DNA of 64,000 bases from assembly GCF_016862795.1 (NCBI RefSeq), contig NZ_BONQ01000054.1, forward strand, positions 1 through 64,000. The letters are read 5' to 3'. The translations under genes and the position numbers were made by a program. The first letter of the stretch is position 1, and each line of letters begins with the position of its first letter. Below are positions 29,052 through 37,441 of the stretch, one piece after another. This DNA comes from Dactylosporangium siamense (GTDB taxonomy: Bacteria; Actinomycetota; Actinomycetes; Mycobacteriales; Micromonosporaceae). Below the pieces are notes generated by a model. It ran no database searches, was not told the DNA's origin, and saw only the letters and a list, made by a program, of their open reading frames with translations.

Positions 29052-29645
29052 ATGACCGACCGGTTCCTCACCCACCTGCCCATCGGCGGGCCGTCCGTGC
29101 CGTTCGACGGCGACGGCATCCCCGGCTGGGAGACGTTCCCGTTCGACGGCGACCTGGCGGTGAAGTCGCTCGACCCGCCGGTGCTGCCGGAGCCGCCGCG
29201 CAACGGCGAGGGCGACCCGGCGTCGTGCGCCGTCTGCCGGGACGAGGTGAGCCGGGTGGTGTGGGCCGACGAGCACTGGACGCTGCGGCACTCCGGCGGG
29301 CCCACCGCCATCCCCGTGGTGGTGCTGCTGTGCCCGATCGCCCACCACGACCTGGCCGACCTGCCGCCCGAGCGGGCCGCGGAGATCGGGCCGATGATGC
29401 AGCGGGTCGAGCGGGCCATCATGTCCGTCGGCGGGATCGGCCGGGTGCACACGCAGAAGATCGGCGACGGCGCGGAGCACCTGCACCTGTGGTTCATGGG
29501 CCGGCCCGCCGGGCTGACCCAGCTGCGCGGCAGCTGCCTGACGCTGTGGGACGACGTGCTGCCCAAGCAGGACGAGACCCAGTGGCGCGCGGTCCTCGGC
29601 GAGGTCGCCGCCGCCCTGGCCGTCGACGGCGGCACCGCCTACTAA
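29052..29645 (+). CDS. HIT-like (histidine triad) protein
   Basis: 197 residues from ATG 29052 (an in-frame ATG at 29040 is also possible). A CxxC pair (ASCAVCRDEV) precedes the HIT core: PVVVLLCPIAHHDLADLPPE and the triad segment HTQKIGDGAEHLHLWFMGRP, where the H-x-H-x-W-F order departs from the strict H-x-H-x-H. Likely a nucleotide-binding hydrolase or transferase; substrate unknown. Ends in a duplicated stop region. Confidence 0.78.
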   Translation: MTDRFLTHLPIGGPSVPFDGDGIPGWETFPFDGDLAVKSLDPPVLPEPPRNGEGDPASCAVCRDEVSRVVWADEHWTLRHSGGPTAIPVVVLLCPIAHHDLADLPPERAAEIGPMMQRVERAIMSVGGIGRVHTQKIGDGAEHLHLWFMGRPAGLTQLRGSCLTLWDDVLPKQDETQWRAVLGEVAAALAVDGGTAY

Positions 29646-29668
29646 AGGCAGCGTCTACTAAGGCAGCG
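29640..29668. repeat. Tandem duplication of the stop region between convergent genes
   Basis: TACTAAAGGCAGCGTC (from 29640) is followed by TACTAAGGCAGCGTC (from 29656). Each copy contains TAA for the plus-strand HIT gene and CTA (TAG) for the minus-strand ASCH gene, so stops in both directions are duplicated. Copies differ by one A. Confidence 0.85.
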
Positions 29669-30080
29669 TCTCCACGAGCCGGAACCGTTGCAGCACCGCG
29701 AGGGTGGTGTCGTCGACGGTGAACTCCGGGTCGCCGAGCCAGCCGCGGTAGTCCGGACTGTTCCAGAACTCCTCGTGCCCGGCCCGCCAGGCGGCGACCG
29801 TGTCGTGGCCCTCGCCCTCGTCGCGGGCGTGCTGGACGTCGACGTCGCCGAGCGGGAGCACGTCGACCCGGGTCATTTCAATGACCGCGACCGGGCGCCC
29901 CGCGGAGTCGATCACCGCCGCCCGGTAGCCGGCGGCCGGCATCGGCTCGCCGTCGAGCTCGTAGTCCTGGGCCAGGGCGGTGGTGGTGGTCTTCGTCCCG
30001 TCCAGCACCGCGGCGACGAGCGCGTCCCGGAGCGGGCCGGGAAAGGCGAACTGAAACTCGGGCAGGTCGGTGGCGGTCAT
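29658..30080 (-). CDS. ASCH domain protein
   Basis: 140 residues; ATG 30080 overlaps the stop of the upstream ArsR gene (ATGA). ASCH/PUA-like features: FAFPGPLRDALVAAVLDGTKTTTT at the start, RPVAVIEMTRVDVLPLGDV, and a C-terminal HEEFWNSPDYRGWLGDPEF. The family contains RNA-binding and nucleoside-hydrolysing members (N4-acetylcytidine amidohydrolase type). Coupling to an ArsR regulator suggests joint control. Confidence 0.85.
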   Translation of the reverse strand: MTATDLPEFQFAFPGPLRDALVAAVLDGTKTTTTALAQDYELDGEPMPAAGYRAAVIDSAGRPVAVIEMTRVDVLPLGDVDVQHARDEGEGHDTVAAWRAGHEEFWNSPDYRGWLGDPEFTVDDTTLAVLQRFRLVETLP

Positions 30081-31081
30081 TCGGCCAGCGTAGTGCCCGC
30101 GGCGGCGTCCAGGAGGGCCTCGGCGGCGCTCGTGCGCGCGTAGAGCACCCGGCGCCCGGCGCGGTGCGTGCTGACCAGGCCCGCGTCGCGCAGGGCGGTG
30201 AGATGCTGCGACACGCCGGAAGCGGACAGGCCGGTCCGCTGGGCGATTTCGGTGGTCGAGGCGGGTGTACCGAGTTCCGCCAGCAGCTGGGCCCGCGCCC
30301 GGCCGAGCACCGCGGCCAGAGCGGTGAACCCCGAGACGGGCCGGGCGTCCCACAGGGTGCCGGCTCCCCTGGCCGGGTACGCCAGCTGCGGCGGGTCCGG
30401 CGGCGCCGACCTGGTGAACAGGTCCGGCCCGGTGAACACCGACGGGATCAGCAGCAGCCCCGGGCCCGCGGCGTGGCGGGGCAGCGAACCCGGCCGGCGG
30501 GCCAGCCGCAGCGCGGTGTCGTCCCACGCGACCGAGGCGTGCAGGTCGTTGAGGACGTGACCGGCGCCGTGCTCCGCGACGAGACGGGCCCGGTGGAACA
30601 CGTCGGCGTCCAGCACCGCGCGGATGCGCGCCCAGTACGGTGCGAGCGCCAGCTCCCAGTACACCTCGATCTCGGCGGTGAGCAGCGGCAGTTCGGCAAC
30701 CGGGTCGACGTGCAGGCGCCGCGCCCGGGGGCTGAGGCCGCCCTCCTGCCGGGCGAGGCGTTCGAGGTCGCGGTGGACCTGCGCGGTCGGCGTGGCCCGG
30801 ATCGCGGCGAGCTCGTCGGCGAGGGTGGGGTTCGCGCCGGCGGGTGCCGGGTTGAGGAAGTCGGGCACGTATCCGGCCGCCGGGATCAGCTCGGCAAGCC
30901 GGCCCTCGGCGAGACCGGCCGCGTCGACCCTGGGCCGGACGTCGTCGATCCACGCCTGGTGCACGGGGTGCGCCCGTCCGCGTGCCAGCAGCCGGTAGCT
31001 GGGCCCGGCCTCCCACATCGGCGAGACGGCGAACCGGACGCGGGCCAGATCCGCCACCGAGAACGCCAGCTCTTCCATCAC
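30077..31081 (-). CDS. ArsR-family regulator with N-terminal DUF5937-like domain
   Basis: 334 residues starting ATGATG at 31081. The C-terminal 70 residues are a winged helix: TTEIAQRTGLSASGVSQHLTALRDAGLVSTHRAGRRVLYART. The N-terminal 240 residues (FSVADLARVRFAVSPMWEAGPSYRLL) match the DUF5937-type sensor region typical of actinobacterial ArsR proteins. No metal-binding cysteines are visible, so it is not a classic metal sensor. A dyad upstream (31093-31112) may be its operator and would also control the divergent aldo/keto reductase gene. Confidence 0.87.
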   Translation of the reverse strand: MMEELAFSVADLARVRFAVSPMWEAGPSYRLLARGRAHPVHQAWIDDVRPRVDAAGLAEGRLAELIPAAGYVPDFLNPAPAGANPTLADELAAIRATPTAQVHRDLERLARQEGGLSPRARRLHVDPVAELPLLTAEIEVYWELALAPYWARIRAVLDADVFHRARLVAEHGAGHVLNDLHASVAWDDTALRLARRPGSLPRHAAGPGLLLIPSVFTGPDLFTRSAPPDPPQLAYPARGAGTLWDARPVSGFTALAAVLGRARAQLLAELGTPASTTEIAQRTGLSASGVSQHLTALRDAGLVSTHRAGRRVLYARTSAAEALLDAAAGTTLAE

Positions 31082-31090
31082 CCGACCCTA

Positions 31091-31114
31091 ACGATTCGTT
31101 CCTGGCTGAATCAT
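31091..31114. promoter_or_regulatory. Candidate ArsR operator between divergent genes
   Basis: GATTC (31093-31097) and GAATC (31108-31112) form an inverted repeat with 10 bases between, with one further matching base on each side. It sits between the ArsR start (31081) and the aldo/keto reductase start (31151). Auto- and cross-regulation is inferred. Confidence 0.45.
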
Positions 31115-31150
31115 TGTGCCCAGCGGTACCCGTGCCGCCAAGCTGCCGGC

Positions 31151-32140
31151 ATGACTTCGCAGACGATCGACGCGGCGGCCGCGGGCACCTGGACTCTCGG
31201 CGATCTGGTGGTCAACCGGATCGGGTTCGGTGCGATGCGCCTGCCGCAGCACGGCGAGGCGTTCGCGCCCGGCGCCGTCCCACGGGACCGCGACGAGGCC
31301 GTCCGCGTGCTGCGGCGCGCCGTCGAGCTCGGGGTGAACCACATCGACACCGCCGCGTTCTACTTCTCCGCGCTGCGCTCCGCCAACGAGCTGATCGGCC
31401 GGGCGCTCGCCCCGTTCCGCACCGACCTGGTCATCGCCACGAAGGTCGGCCCGGCGCGGGACCGGTCGGGCGCGTGGGAGCCGCACGCGACCCCGGGGCA
31501 GTTGCGCGGGCAGGTCGAGCAGAACCTGCGGGAGCTCGGCCGGGACCAGCTCGACCTGGTGAACCTGCGCGTCGTGGGCACCGACCCGGTCGCGGAGCGG
31601 TTCGGCGCCCTCGCGGACCTGCGGCAGGCGGGGCTGATCCGGCACCTGGGGCTGTCCAACGTCCACCCGCACCACCTCGACGAGGCGCTCGCCATCGCGC
31701 CGGTGGTGTGCGTGCAGAACATGTACGGCGTCGGGGTGCGCCCGGAGCAGGCCGGTTTCGTGCGGCGGTGCGGGTCGCTGGGCGTCGCGTTCGTGCCGTT
31801 CTACTCCATCGCCGGCACCGCCCGCGCCGCAGGTATGGCCCGCGCCGCGGACACCACCCGCGCGGACGGGGCGGCCCGCGCCGCAGGCAGCGCCCGCGCT
31901 GACGCGACCGCGGGCACCGCGGGGTTGGGTGGTGCCGGCGGGGACGACGCGGTGCGCGCGGTCGCCGCGACGCACGGGGCGAGCCCGGCGCAGATCCGCA
32001 TCGCATGGACCCTGCACCAGGGCCCGCACGTCCTGGCGATCCCCGGCACCGGCGACCCGGAGCACCTCGCCGCCAACGTCGCCGCGGGCGCACTGCGGTT
32101 GACGGCACAGGACCTGGCTCGCCTGGACGCGGCCGGCTGA
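31151..32140 (+). CDS. Aldo/keto reductase with in-frame repeat insertion
   Basis: 329 residues from ATG 31151. AKR barrel features: NRIGFGAMRLPQ, NHIDTAAFYFSALRSANELIGRAL (catalytic Asp and Tyr), DLVIATKVGP (catalytic Lys), DLVNLRVVG in place of the usual His strand, RHLGLSNVHPHHLDEAL, and the NADP-binding end HVLAIPGTGDPEHLAANVAAG. Residues about 224-253 are five six-residue repeats rich in Ala and Arg, encoded by an 18-bp tandem repeat, inserted in a loop between barrel strands. Substrate unknown. Confidence 0.88.
   Translation: MTSQTIDAAAAGTWTLGDLVVNRIGFGAMRLPQHGEAFAPGAVPRDRDEAVRVLRRAVELGVNHIDTAAFYFSALRSANELIGRALAPFRTDLVIATKVGPARDRSGAWEPHATPGQLRGQVEQNLRELGRDQLDLVNLRVVGTDPVAERFGALADLRQAGLIRHLGLSNVHPHHLDEALAIAPVVCVQNMYGVGVRPEQAGFVRRCGSLGVAFVPFYSIAGTARAAGMARAADTTRADGAARAAGSARADATAGTAGLGGAGGDDAVRAVAATHGASPAQIRIAWTLHQGPHVLAIPGTGDPEHLAANVAAGALRLTAQDLARLDAAG
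31820..31909 (+). repeat. Five 18-bp coding tandem repeats inside the aldo/keto reductase
   Basis: Period 18, five imperfect units beginning GCCCGCGCCGCAGGTATG, giving ARAAGM, ARAADT, TRADGA, ARAAGS and ARADAT. In phase with the codons, so the reading frame is kept. Located in a surface loop after FVPFYSIAG. Confidence 0.8.
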
Positions 32141-32156
32141 CGGTAGCCTCGCACCC

Positions 32157-32795
32157 GTGGGTGGTCGTTCGTACATGCTCGCGACCCGGATGCCGATGTC
32201 GCGGACCGGTTTCGAGGCGTGGCTCGACGCGCCGCTGCCGGGACTGGACATCATCGAGAACCCGGCCGCGATGTGGACCGGCTGGGTGGACGACGCCGGC
32301 GACCCGGACTGGGACCTGGCCGACCTCGCCGGCTATCCGGCCGCGGTGACCGCGATCCGCGAGGCCCGCGGCTCGACCCCGCGGCGGCTCCTGGCGGCCC
32401 GCGCCGCCGGCGGCAGCACCGTTGCCCGCCACCACGACGGTGCGCTGGAGCTCTACCTGTACGACTACCACGCCGACACCTACGGCACCCAGACCAGCCT
32501 GCTCATGCTCGCCGGCGCCGGTCGCCACGCCGAAGCCGGCGCGGCCACGCCGGTCCTGCACTGGGGCGGCGACGTCTACCCGGACCTGCCGCTCGGCGGC
32601 GACCAGCCGCTCGCCGTGCTGCTGGTGGACCGGGCCGGTGCCCGGTTCGTCGACCGCTACCCGGTCGACGCGCTGATCGAGCGGCTGCGCCCGGTCGAGG
32701 CCGTGTTCCTGGCCGCCGGTGAGGCGGCCGGCGGCGAAGGCGACTGGGCCGCCGAAGGGCTGGTGGACCCCTTGATCCGCGACGGCGCCGGCTAA
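32157..32795 (+). CDS. Hypothetical protein
   Basis: 212 residues from GTG 32157 (ATG 32175 is an alternative). Not recognised. Features: MSRTGFEAWLDAPLPGLDIIENP, a repetitive middle LELYLYDYHADTYGTQTSLLMLAGAGRHAE, and LAVLLVDRAGARFVDRYPVDALIERLRPVEAVFLAAGEA. No membrane or secretion signal. It begins 16 bases after the aldo/keto reductase stop, so it may be co-transcribed. Confidence 0.6.
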   Translation: MGGRSYMLATRMPMSRTGFEAWLDAPLPGLDIIENPAAMWTGWVDDAGDPDWDLADLAGYPAAVTAIREARGSTPRRLLAARAAGGSTVARHHDGALELYLYDYHADTYGTQTSLLMLAGAGRHAEAGAATPVLHWGGDVYPDLPLGGDQPLAVLLVDRAGARFVDRYPVDALIERLRPVEAVFLAAGEAAGGEGDWAAEGLVDPLIRDGAG

Positions 32796-32801
32796 AAGGA
32801 T

Positions 32802-34034
32802 TTACCCGCGGCGAACGGCCAGGACGGCGACGTCGTCGGTCGGTGCCGTGCCGTCCAGCAGCCCCATCGCCGCGTCACAGGTGGCGTCCGCCGTGCCGGG
32901 GTGCAGGGCGCCGACCATCCGCTGCAGGCCCTTCATGATGCTCTGGTCGCGGCGTTCGACGAGACCGTCGGTGTACAGGAACAGGCCTTCGCCCGGCCCG
33001 ATGGGCAGCTGGGTGACCCGGCGTTCGGCGCCCCGGTAGGCGCCCAGCGGCAGGTCCGGCGCGAGCACGAGCAGCCGGCCCGGCCCGTCCGGCTGGGTCA
33101 TCACCGGTGGCAGGTGACCGGCGCTGGACAGCGTCACCGTGCTGAGGGTGGGGTCGAGCACCGCGTAGAGGGCGGTGGCCATGGCGTCGGGTTCGAAACG
33201 CTGGACCTTGCGGTCGAGGCGGGTCAGGACGTCGGCCGGGTCGTCGGTCTCCATGGCGTACGCCCGCAGCGCGCTGCGGATGCGGCCCATCACCACGGCG
33301 GCGTGCAGCCCGCTGCCGGCGACGTCACCGATGACGATGCCGACGTGACCGGACGGCAGGTCGAAGACGTCATACCAGTCGCCGCCGACGCCGACCTGGG
33401 CGCCGGGCACGTATCGCACCGCCACGTCCAGGCCCGGGATCGAGGGCGGCCGGGCCGGCAGGAGGCTGCGTTGCAGGGCCACCGCGGCGGCCCGGTCCAG
33501 GTGCGACCGGCGTGCCTCGGTGGCGAGACTGGCCCGGTCGGCGACCAGCTGCAGCAGCTCGATGTCGTCGGCGGTGAACCGCCGCGGCGCCACGGTGCCG
33601 ATGTGCAGCACGCCGGTGACCCTGCCGCTGCTGAGCATCGGCACGCCGAGGACCGAGACGATCCGCGCCGGCAGCAGCGCCGCCTCGACGCCGGCGGCGT
33701 GGTCGAAGTGCTCGACGGCGACCGGTTGACCGCGCACGGCGACACCGCCGGCGAAGCCGAGGCCGATGGGCACCCGCACGTCGTGCCGCAGGGCCTGGTC
33801 GAGGCCGGCCGCCGCGGTGGCCACCAGGTCGGTGCTGTCCTGGTCGAGCAGCAGCGCCACGGCGCTGTCGGCGCTCAGGATGTCCAGGGTCCGCTCCAGC
33901 AGCTCGTGGAGCAGGTCCTCGAGCCCGAGCTGGGACAGGGCGGCGTCGGTCACCGCCTGCAGCCGGCGTAACCGCTCCGCACTGTCGGCCGTGGCCTTCC
34001 CGCCGCGCTTCGGCACCGTGTCCCTGCCCCTCAC
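32802..34034 (-). CDS. GAF-PP2C serine phosphatase (RsbU/SpoIIE type)
   Basis: 410 residues. A GAF sensor domain (residues about 30-185: LEDLLHELLERTLDILSADSAVALLLD, VLGVPMLSSGRVTGVLHIG, FTADDIELLQLVADRASLA) is followed by a SpoIIE-like PP2C domain (VAVRYVPGAQVGVGGDWYDVF, VGIVIGDVAGSGLHAAVVMGRIR, FLYTDGLVERRD, PTDDVAVLAVR) with metal-binding aspartates. Such phosphatases dephosphorylate STAS antagonists in partner switching. The STAS gene lies 66 bases upstream on the same strand, fitting that role. Confidence 0.93.
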   Translation of the reverse strand: MRGRDTVPKRGGKATADSAERLRRLQAVTDAALSQLGLEDLLHELLERTLDILSADSAVALLLDQDSTDLVATAAAGLDQALRHDVRVPIGLGFAGGVAVRGQPVAVEHFDHAAGVEAALLPARIVSVLGVPMLSSGRVTGVLHIGTVAPRRFTADDIELLQLVADRASLATEARRSHLDRAAAVALQRSLLPARPPSIPGLDVAVRYVPGAQVGVGGDWYDVFDLPSGHVGIVIGDVAGSGLHAAVVMGRIRSALRAYAMETDDPADVLTRLDRKVQRFEPDAMATALYAVLDPTLSTVTLSSAGHLPPVMTQPDGPGRLLVLAPDLPLGAYRGAERRVTQLPIGPGEGLFLYTDGLVERRDQSIMKGLQRMVGALHPGTADATCDAAMGLLDGTAPTDDVAVLAVRRG

Positions 34035-34100
34035 CCGTCGAGCTGCCTGCCCAGTGTCGCACCCATACCGTGCCCGTCGGATCGGCCACGATCCCTGTGG

Positions 34101-34406
34101 TCAGCCGGACAGGTGATCCAGCACCCCGGTCAGGTCGAGCACGTCCCGCACGATCCCGGTCGGATTGGTGATCCGGAACTGCCGCCCCCGCTCGTCCGCC
34201 AGGCGTCGGCTCTTGAGCAGCGCGTTGATGCCGGCGGAGTCGATGAACGTGACCGCCGCCAGGTCGACCACCACGCTCGGCGGGCCGTCGTCGACGGCCG
34301 CGGCGACCGCCTCGTCCAGCGCGGCGGCCGTTGACAGGTCGACGGCACCGGTGACGGTCACGGTGATCGTGCCGGCGTCGCGGGTGGTGGACAGCGACAG
34401 CGTCAT
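34101..34406 (-). CDS. STAS-domain anti-anti-sigma factor
   Basis: 101 residues, standard length. GTITVTVTGAVDLSTAAALDEAV and the phosphorylation loop VTFIDSAGINALLKSRRLA, with Ser in the D-S-A-G site. Expected to bind an HPK-like anti-sigma kinase when unphosphorylated. The divergent anti-sigma ATPase gene (34541) and the PP2C gene downstream complete a local partner-switching set. Confidence 0.93.
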   Translation of the reverse strand: MTLSLSTTRDAGTITVTVTGAVDLSTAAALDEAVAAAVDDGPPSVVVDLAAVTFIDSAGINALLKSRRLADERGRQFRITNPTGIVRDVLDLTGVLDHLSG

Positions 34407-34540
34407 GGGCCCTCCTTGCGCGAAACGACAAGCGCCTGCTGACCCTATATGGTGGCTGGACGAGGGCGTGGTGACGGCGCCAGCGGATTCTGATCGTCTG
34501 CGACGCCGCCGCAGGCAACGCGCGACGTCGTGGATGTGAC

Positions 34541-34954
34541 ATGCGGGATGGCGCTGACCCGCCGGCGGTGCTGGTGACGCTGCCGCCGGTGACGGTGGCC
34601 GGTGTCGCCGACGTCCGGCGCCGGGTGAGCGAGGCCGCGCACGAGGTCGGCCTGTCCCCCGAACGGGTGGCGGCGTTCACGGTCGCCGTGAACGAAATCG
34701 TCATCAACGCCGTGGAGCACGGCGGCGGCACCGCCGCGGTGACCCTCATCCTGCGGACGCACCGGGTCGTCGTCGAGGTGGTCGACCACGGCACGGCACC
34801 GTGGCGGTTCAGCGTGCCGGCCACCCCTCCCCCGCCGGGCCAGCTCCACGGCCGGGGTCTGTGGCTCGCCGCGAAGCTCTCCGACGAGCTGACCGTCGAC
34901 GCCGGCGGCATCGACCGGCTCGTGCGCCTCACCGCAACCACGGCCGGCCACTGA
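34541..34954 (+). CDS. Anti-sigma factor ATPase (RsbW/HATPase_c_2 type)
   Basis: 137 residues. GHKL ATPase motifs: N-box VAAFTVAVNEIVINAVEHGGG, G1 box VVVEVVDHGTAPW, and LHGRGLWLAAKLSDELTVD as the G2/lid region. Likely a serine kinase for the STAS protein and an anti-sigma factor. The sigma factor is not encoded next to it. Ends at the start of a degenerate repeat region. Confidence 0.9.
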   Translation: MRDGADPPAVLVTLPPVTVAGVADVRRRVSEAAHEVGLSPERVAAFTVAVNEIVINAVEHGGGTAAVTLILRTHRVVVEVVDHGTAPWRFSVPATPPPPGQLHGRGLWLAAKLSDELTVDAGGIDRLVRLTATTAGH

Positions 34955-35131
34955 CCCGACCGCGACAGCCAGGCCGGGCCCCAACGGCGACGCCGGGCCC
35001 CAACAGCGAGGCCAGGTCCCAACGGCGAGGCCAGGCCGCAACAGCGACGTCAGGTCAGGCCGCAGCGGCGAGGCCAGGCCAGGCCGGCCGCGACGCCAGA
35101 CCCGCGACAGCGAAGCCGGGCCGGGGCGAGG
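34955..35131. repeat. Degenerate GC-rich tandem repeats between convergent genes
   Basis: Units of about 19 bp of the form CAACGGCGAGGCCAGGCCC: 34982-35000, 35001-35019 and 35020-35038, then longer variants to about 35130 in which GTCAGGTCAGGCC duplicates the context of the GGDEF gene's stop (TCA at 35132-35134). No gene in this stretch. Confidence 0.8.
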
Positions 35132-36946
35132 TCAGGCCGCCGCTTTGCGGTGCTGTTTGGTGCGGTACATCGCCGCGTCCGCGTCGCGCAGCAGCCGGTC
35201 CGGGTCGCCGGCCGGGCCGGTGGCGACCCCGACGCTGGCACCGACGCGCAGCGGCCGCCCGTCGAGATCGATCGGCGCCGAGAGCGCGGCCACGATCTGC
35301 CCGGTGAGCGTGTCCACGCGGGCCGGGTGCGGGTCGGCGACCAGCACCGCGAACTCGTCTCCGCCGAGCCGGGCGGCGAGGTCGCCGGGGCGCAGCAGCG
35401 CGGTCAGCCGGCCGGCGACGGTCGTGAGGACGTGGTCGCCGACGTGGTGGCCGTGCCCGTCGTTGATCGCCTTGAAGCCGTCGAGGTCGATGACCAGCAC
35501 GCTGATCCGGCGGCCGGCGTGGCGTCGCAGGCGCTCGCCGAGCAGGGCACGGTTCGCGAGGCCGGTCAGGGCGTCGTGGGTGGCCTGGTGGCGCAGCTCG
35601 TCCTGCAGGGCGTGGGCCTCGGTGATGTCGCGGGCGTTGTACACCACGCCGCGCACGCTCGGGTTGCCGCGCAGGTCGGCGCCGATCACGTCGAGCCACC
35701 GGTAGGTGCCGTCGGTGTGCCGGAGCCGGACCTGTGCCGAGGCCCGGCCGGTGGGGTCGGTGGTGAGCGCGTCGAACGGGCCGGCGTCCTCGGGGTGCAC
35801 GCGTTCGCGGAGCACCGTGCCGAGCGCCTGCTCCGGGTCGATGCCCAGGATGCGCCCGGCGGCCGGGCTGGCGTAGATGACGGCGTCCCGGTCGTCGACG
35901 ACGAGCGTGACGTCGGAGGCGTGTTGGACCAGGGAGCTGAACCACTCCTTCTGGTCGCGGAGCTCCAGCATGCTGCGGTCCAGGTCGGTCAGCAGCCGGT
36001 CGTTGTCGTGGAAGGCGGCGAGCTGCCGGGTGAGCACGAGCACCGTGATGATCACGACGCCGGCGGTCACGCCCCAGATCCGGGCGTCCGGGCGCACGCC
36101 GGCGAGCGCGGCGACGAGCAGGATCTGGGTGGCGATGACCGCCAGGTAGGGCATCCGGCTGAACCGGCCCCGCGGTCCTCCCGGCCGGTCGCCGGGGCGG
36201 TGGCGGGTCTGCAGTTCCTGCAGCCGGAGGCTGAACGCGACCAGGATGCACGGGATGAGCTGGGCGACGTACATCAGGCCGGGGTCGGTGTCGCCGGTGA
36301 GGCCGGCGGCGACGGAGGCACCGACCGCGGTGCCGGCGGTGCCGATGCTGCCGGTGACCCCGGCCGTCAGGGTGAACGGCGCGGTGTCGCTGAGGATGAG
36401 TTTCAGCACGCCGAGGACGATGACCAGCATGACTGCCGACAGGGCGGCCGTGGCGAGGCGGTCGGCCATGCTCGCGGCGCCGAGGTTCGCACCGATCGAG
36501 AAGTACCAGAGGAACACCGCGACACCGACCAGGACGGTCGCGGCGTCCAGCCACAGCCGCAGCCGCTGCCGGCCGGCGGCGCCGAGCGGGTGGCGGAGCA
36601 TGGTGACGACCATGGTCGACATGCCGAGGACGACCAGGCCGGTCTGCACGATGCTGGCCCCGGTGAGCTCCGGGTGGCGCAGCACCAGCACGGACTGGTA
36701 GCCGTCGCCGAGGGCGCAGCACAGGGTGGTGAACGCCATCGAGCGCCAGAACCGGCGGGCCGGCCATTCCACGCACAGCGCCGCCAGCCGGCGGGAGAAC
36801 CACACCAGCGAGACGTCCAGGCCCGTCTGGATCAGCCAGGACGACCTGCTGCCGCCCGGTCCGAGCAGGAACCAGAGCACGACGGCGACGGTCAGCCCGC
36901 CGATGCCGAGCAGCACCGGGTCACGCAGGAGCGAGCGATGAGCCAC
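35132..36946 (-). CDS. Membrane-bound PAS-GGDEF diguanylate cyclase
   Basis: About 604 residues from GTG 36946 (GTG 37003 is an alternative 19 codons upstream). The N-terminal 320 residues contain eight to ten hydrophobic segments. A PAS domain follows (about 350-460: LVQHASDVTLVVDDRDAVIYASPAAGRILG, with the PAC-like RLRHTDGTYRWLDVIGADL). The GGDEF domain is intact: DALTGLANRALL, VLVIDLDGFKAINDGHG and the active site RLGGDEFAVLV. No EAL domain. It should make c-di-GMP in response to a membrane or small-molecule signal. Confidence 0.92.
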   Translation of the reverse strand: MAHRSLLRDPVLLGIGGLTVAVVLWFLLGPGGSRSSWLIQTGLDVSLVWFSRRLAALCVEWPARRFWRSMAFTTLCCALGDGYQSVLVLRHPELTGASIVQTGLVVLGMSTMVVTMLRHPLGAAGRQRLRLWLDAATVLVGVAVFLWYFSIGANLGAASMADRLATAALSAVMLVIVLGVLKLILSDTAPFTLTAGVTGSIGTAGTAVGASVAAGLTGDTDPGLMYVAQLIPCILVAFSLRLQELQTRHRPGDRPGGPRGRFSRMPYLAVIATQILLVAALAGVRPDARIWGVTAGVVIITVLVLTRQLAAFHDNDRLLTDLDRSMLELRDQKEWFSSLVQHASDVTLVVDDRDAVIYASPAAGRILGIDPEQALGTVLRERVHPEDAGPFDALTTDPTGRASAQVRLRHTDGTYRWLDVIGADLRGNPSVRGVVYNARDITEAHALQDELRHQATHDALTGLANRALLGERLRRHAGRRISVLVIDLDGFKAINDGHGHHVGDHVLTTVAGRLTALLRPGDLAARLGGDEFAVLVADPHPARVDTLTGQIVAALSAPIDLDGRPLRVGASVGVATGPAGDPDRLLRDADAAMYRTKQHRKAAA

Positions 36947-37014
36947 GACGGACCATCGGCCGTGGCCCGCCGCGCATGAGTGCGCGGCGCCGGCGCACCC
37001 CACCTACCACCGGA

Positions 37015-37272
37015 TCAGGGAACGGCGCACCCCGGCGGGACCCACACCAGGCGGGCGGGGTACAGCGCCTCGGCCGTCTCCAGGGCCGCCTCGGCGGAGC
37101 CGAACACCGCCACCTCGAGACTCCCGTCGGCGAGGAACCAGCTGGTCACGGCCCGGTCGGCGAGCTGATGCCCCCAGGCGACGACGCACGGGTGGCCGTC
37201 GTCCTCGGGATCGGCGACGATGCCGAACAACGAGGGCGCACCCTCCAGCAAACGCAGGTCTGTCTCGGTCAC
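37015..37272 (-). CDS. Small hypothetical protein
   Basis: 85 residues from GTG 37272, chosen because GGAGGG lies about 9 bases upstream. Not recognised: TETDLRLLEGAPSLFGIVADPEDDGHPCVVAWGHQ, then AVTSWFLADGSLEVAVFGSAEAALETAEALYP. Mixed alpha/beta, cytoplasmic. A 12-bp palindrome is located 23 bases upstream of its start. Confidence 0.6.
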   Translation of the reverse strand: MTETDLRLLEGAPSLFGIVADPEDDGHPCVVAWGHQLADRAVTSWFLADGSLEVAVFGSAEAALETAEALYPARLVWVPPGCAVP

Positions 37273-37294
37273 GCGAGCGCCCCCTCCCACGCAG

Positions 37295-37306
37295 ATGCAC
37301 GTGCAT
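37295..37306. promoter_or_regulatory. Palindrome ATGCACGTGCAT
   Basis: A perfect 12-bp palindrome upstream of the 37015-37272 gene, followed at 37307-37312 by TTGCAT, a further half site. Position fits an operator for that gene. The regulator is unknown. Confidence 0.4.
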
Positions 37307-37400
37307 TTGCATCCTAAGACGCGAAAGTCCTGCTCAGGAGGGTGCAGGGCACTGGGAAGGAAAGTGAAGTATCCGCACGCCGTCGCACTGAGTAGTCGAC

Positions 37401-37428
37401 GGCGGCTGCGGGTGGATCCGCAGCCGCC
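37401..37428 (-). terminator. Strong hairpin after the GH43 gene
   Basis: GGCGGCTGCGG (37401-37411) and CCGCAGCCGCC (37418-37428) make a perfect 11-bp stem with a 6-base loop, 14 bases past the GH43 stop. There is no T-run, as is common for actinobacterial terminators. Confidence 0.65.
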
Positions 37429-37441
37429 AATCGACGCAACC

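Noticed and set aside
36947-37003. Upstream start of the GGDEF gene at GTG 37003
   Set aside because: The extra 19 residues are Cys/Gly/His-rich and unlike a membrane protein start; GTG 36946 leads straight into the first helix, though this is not certain.
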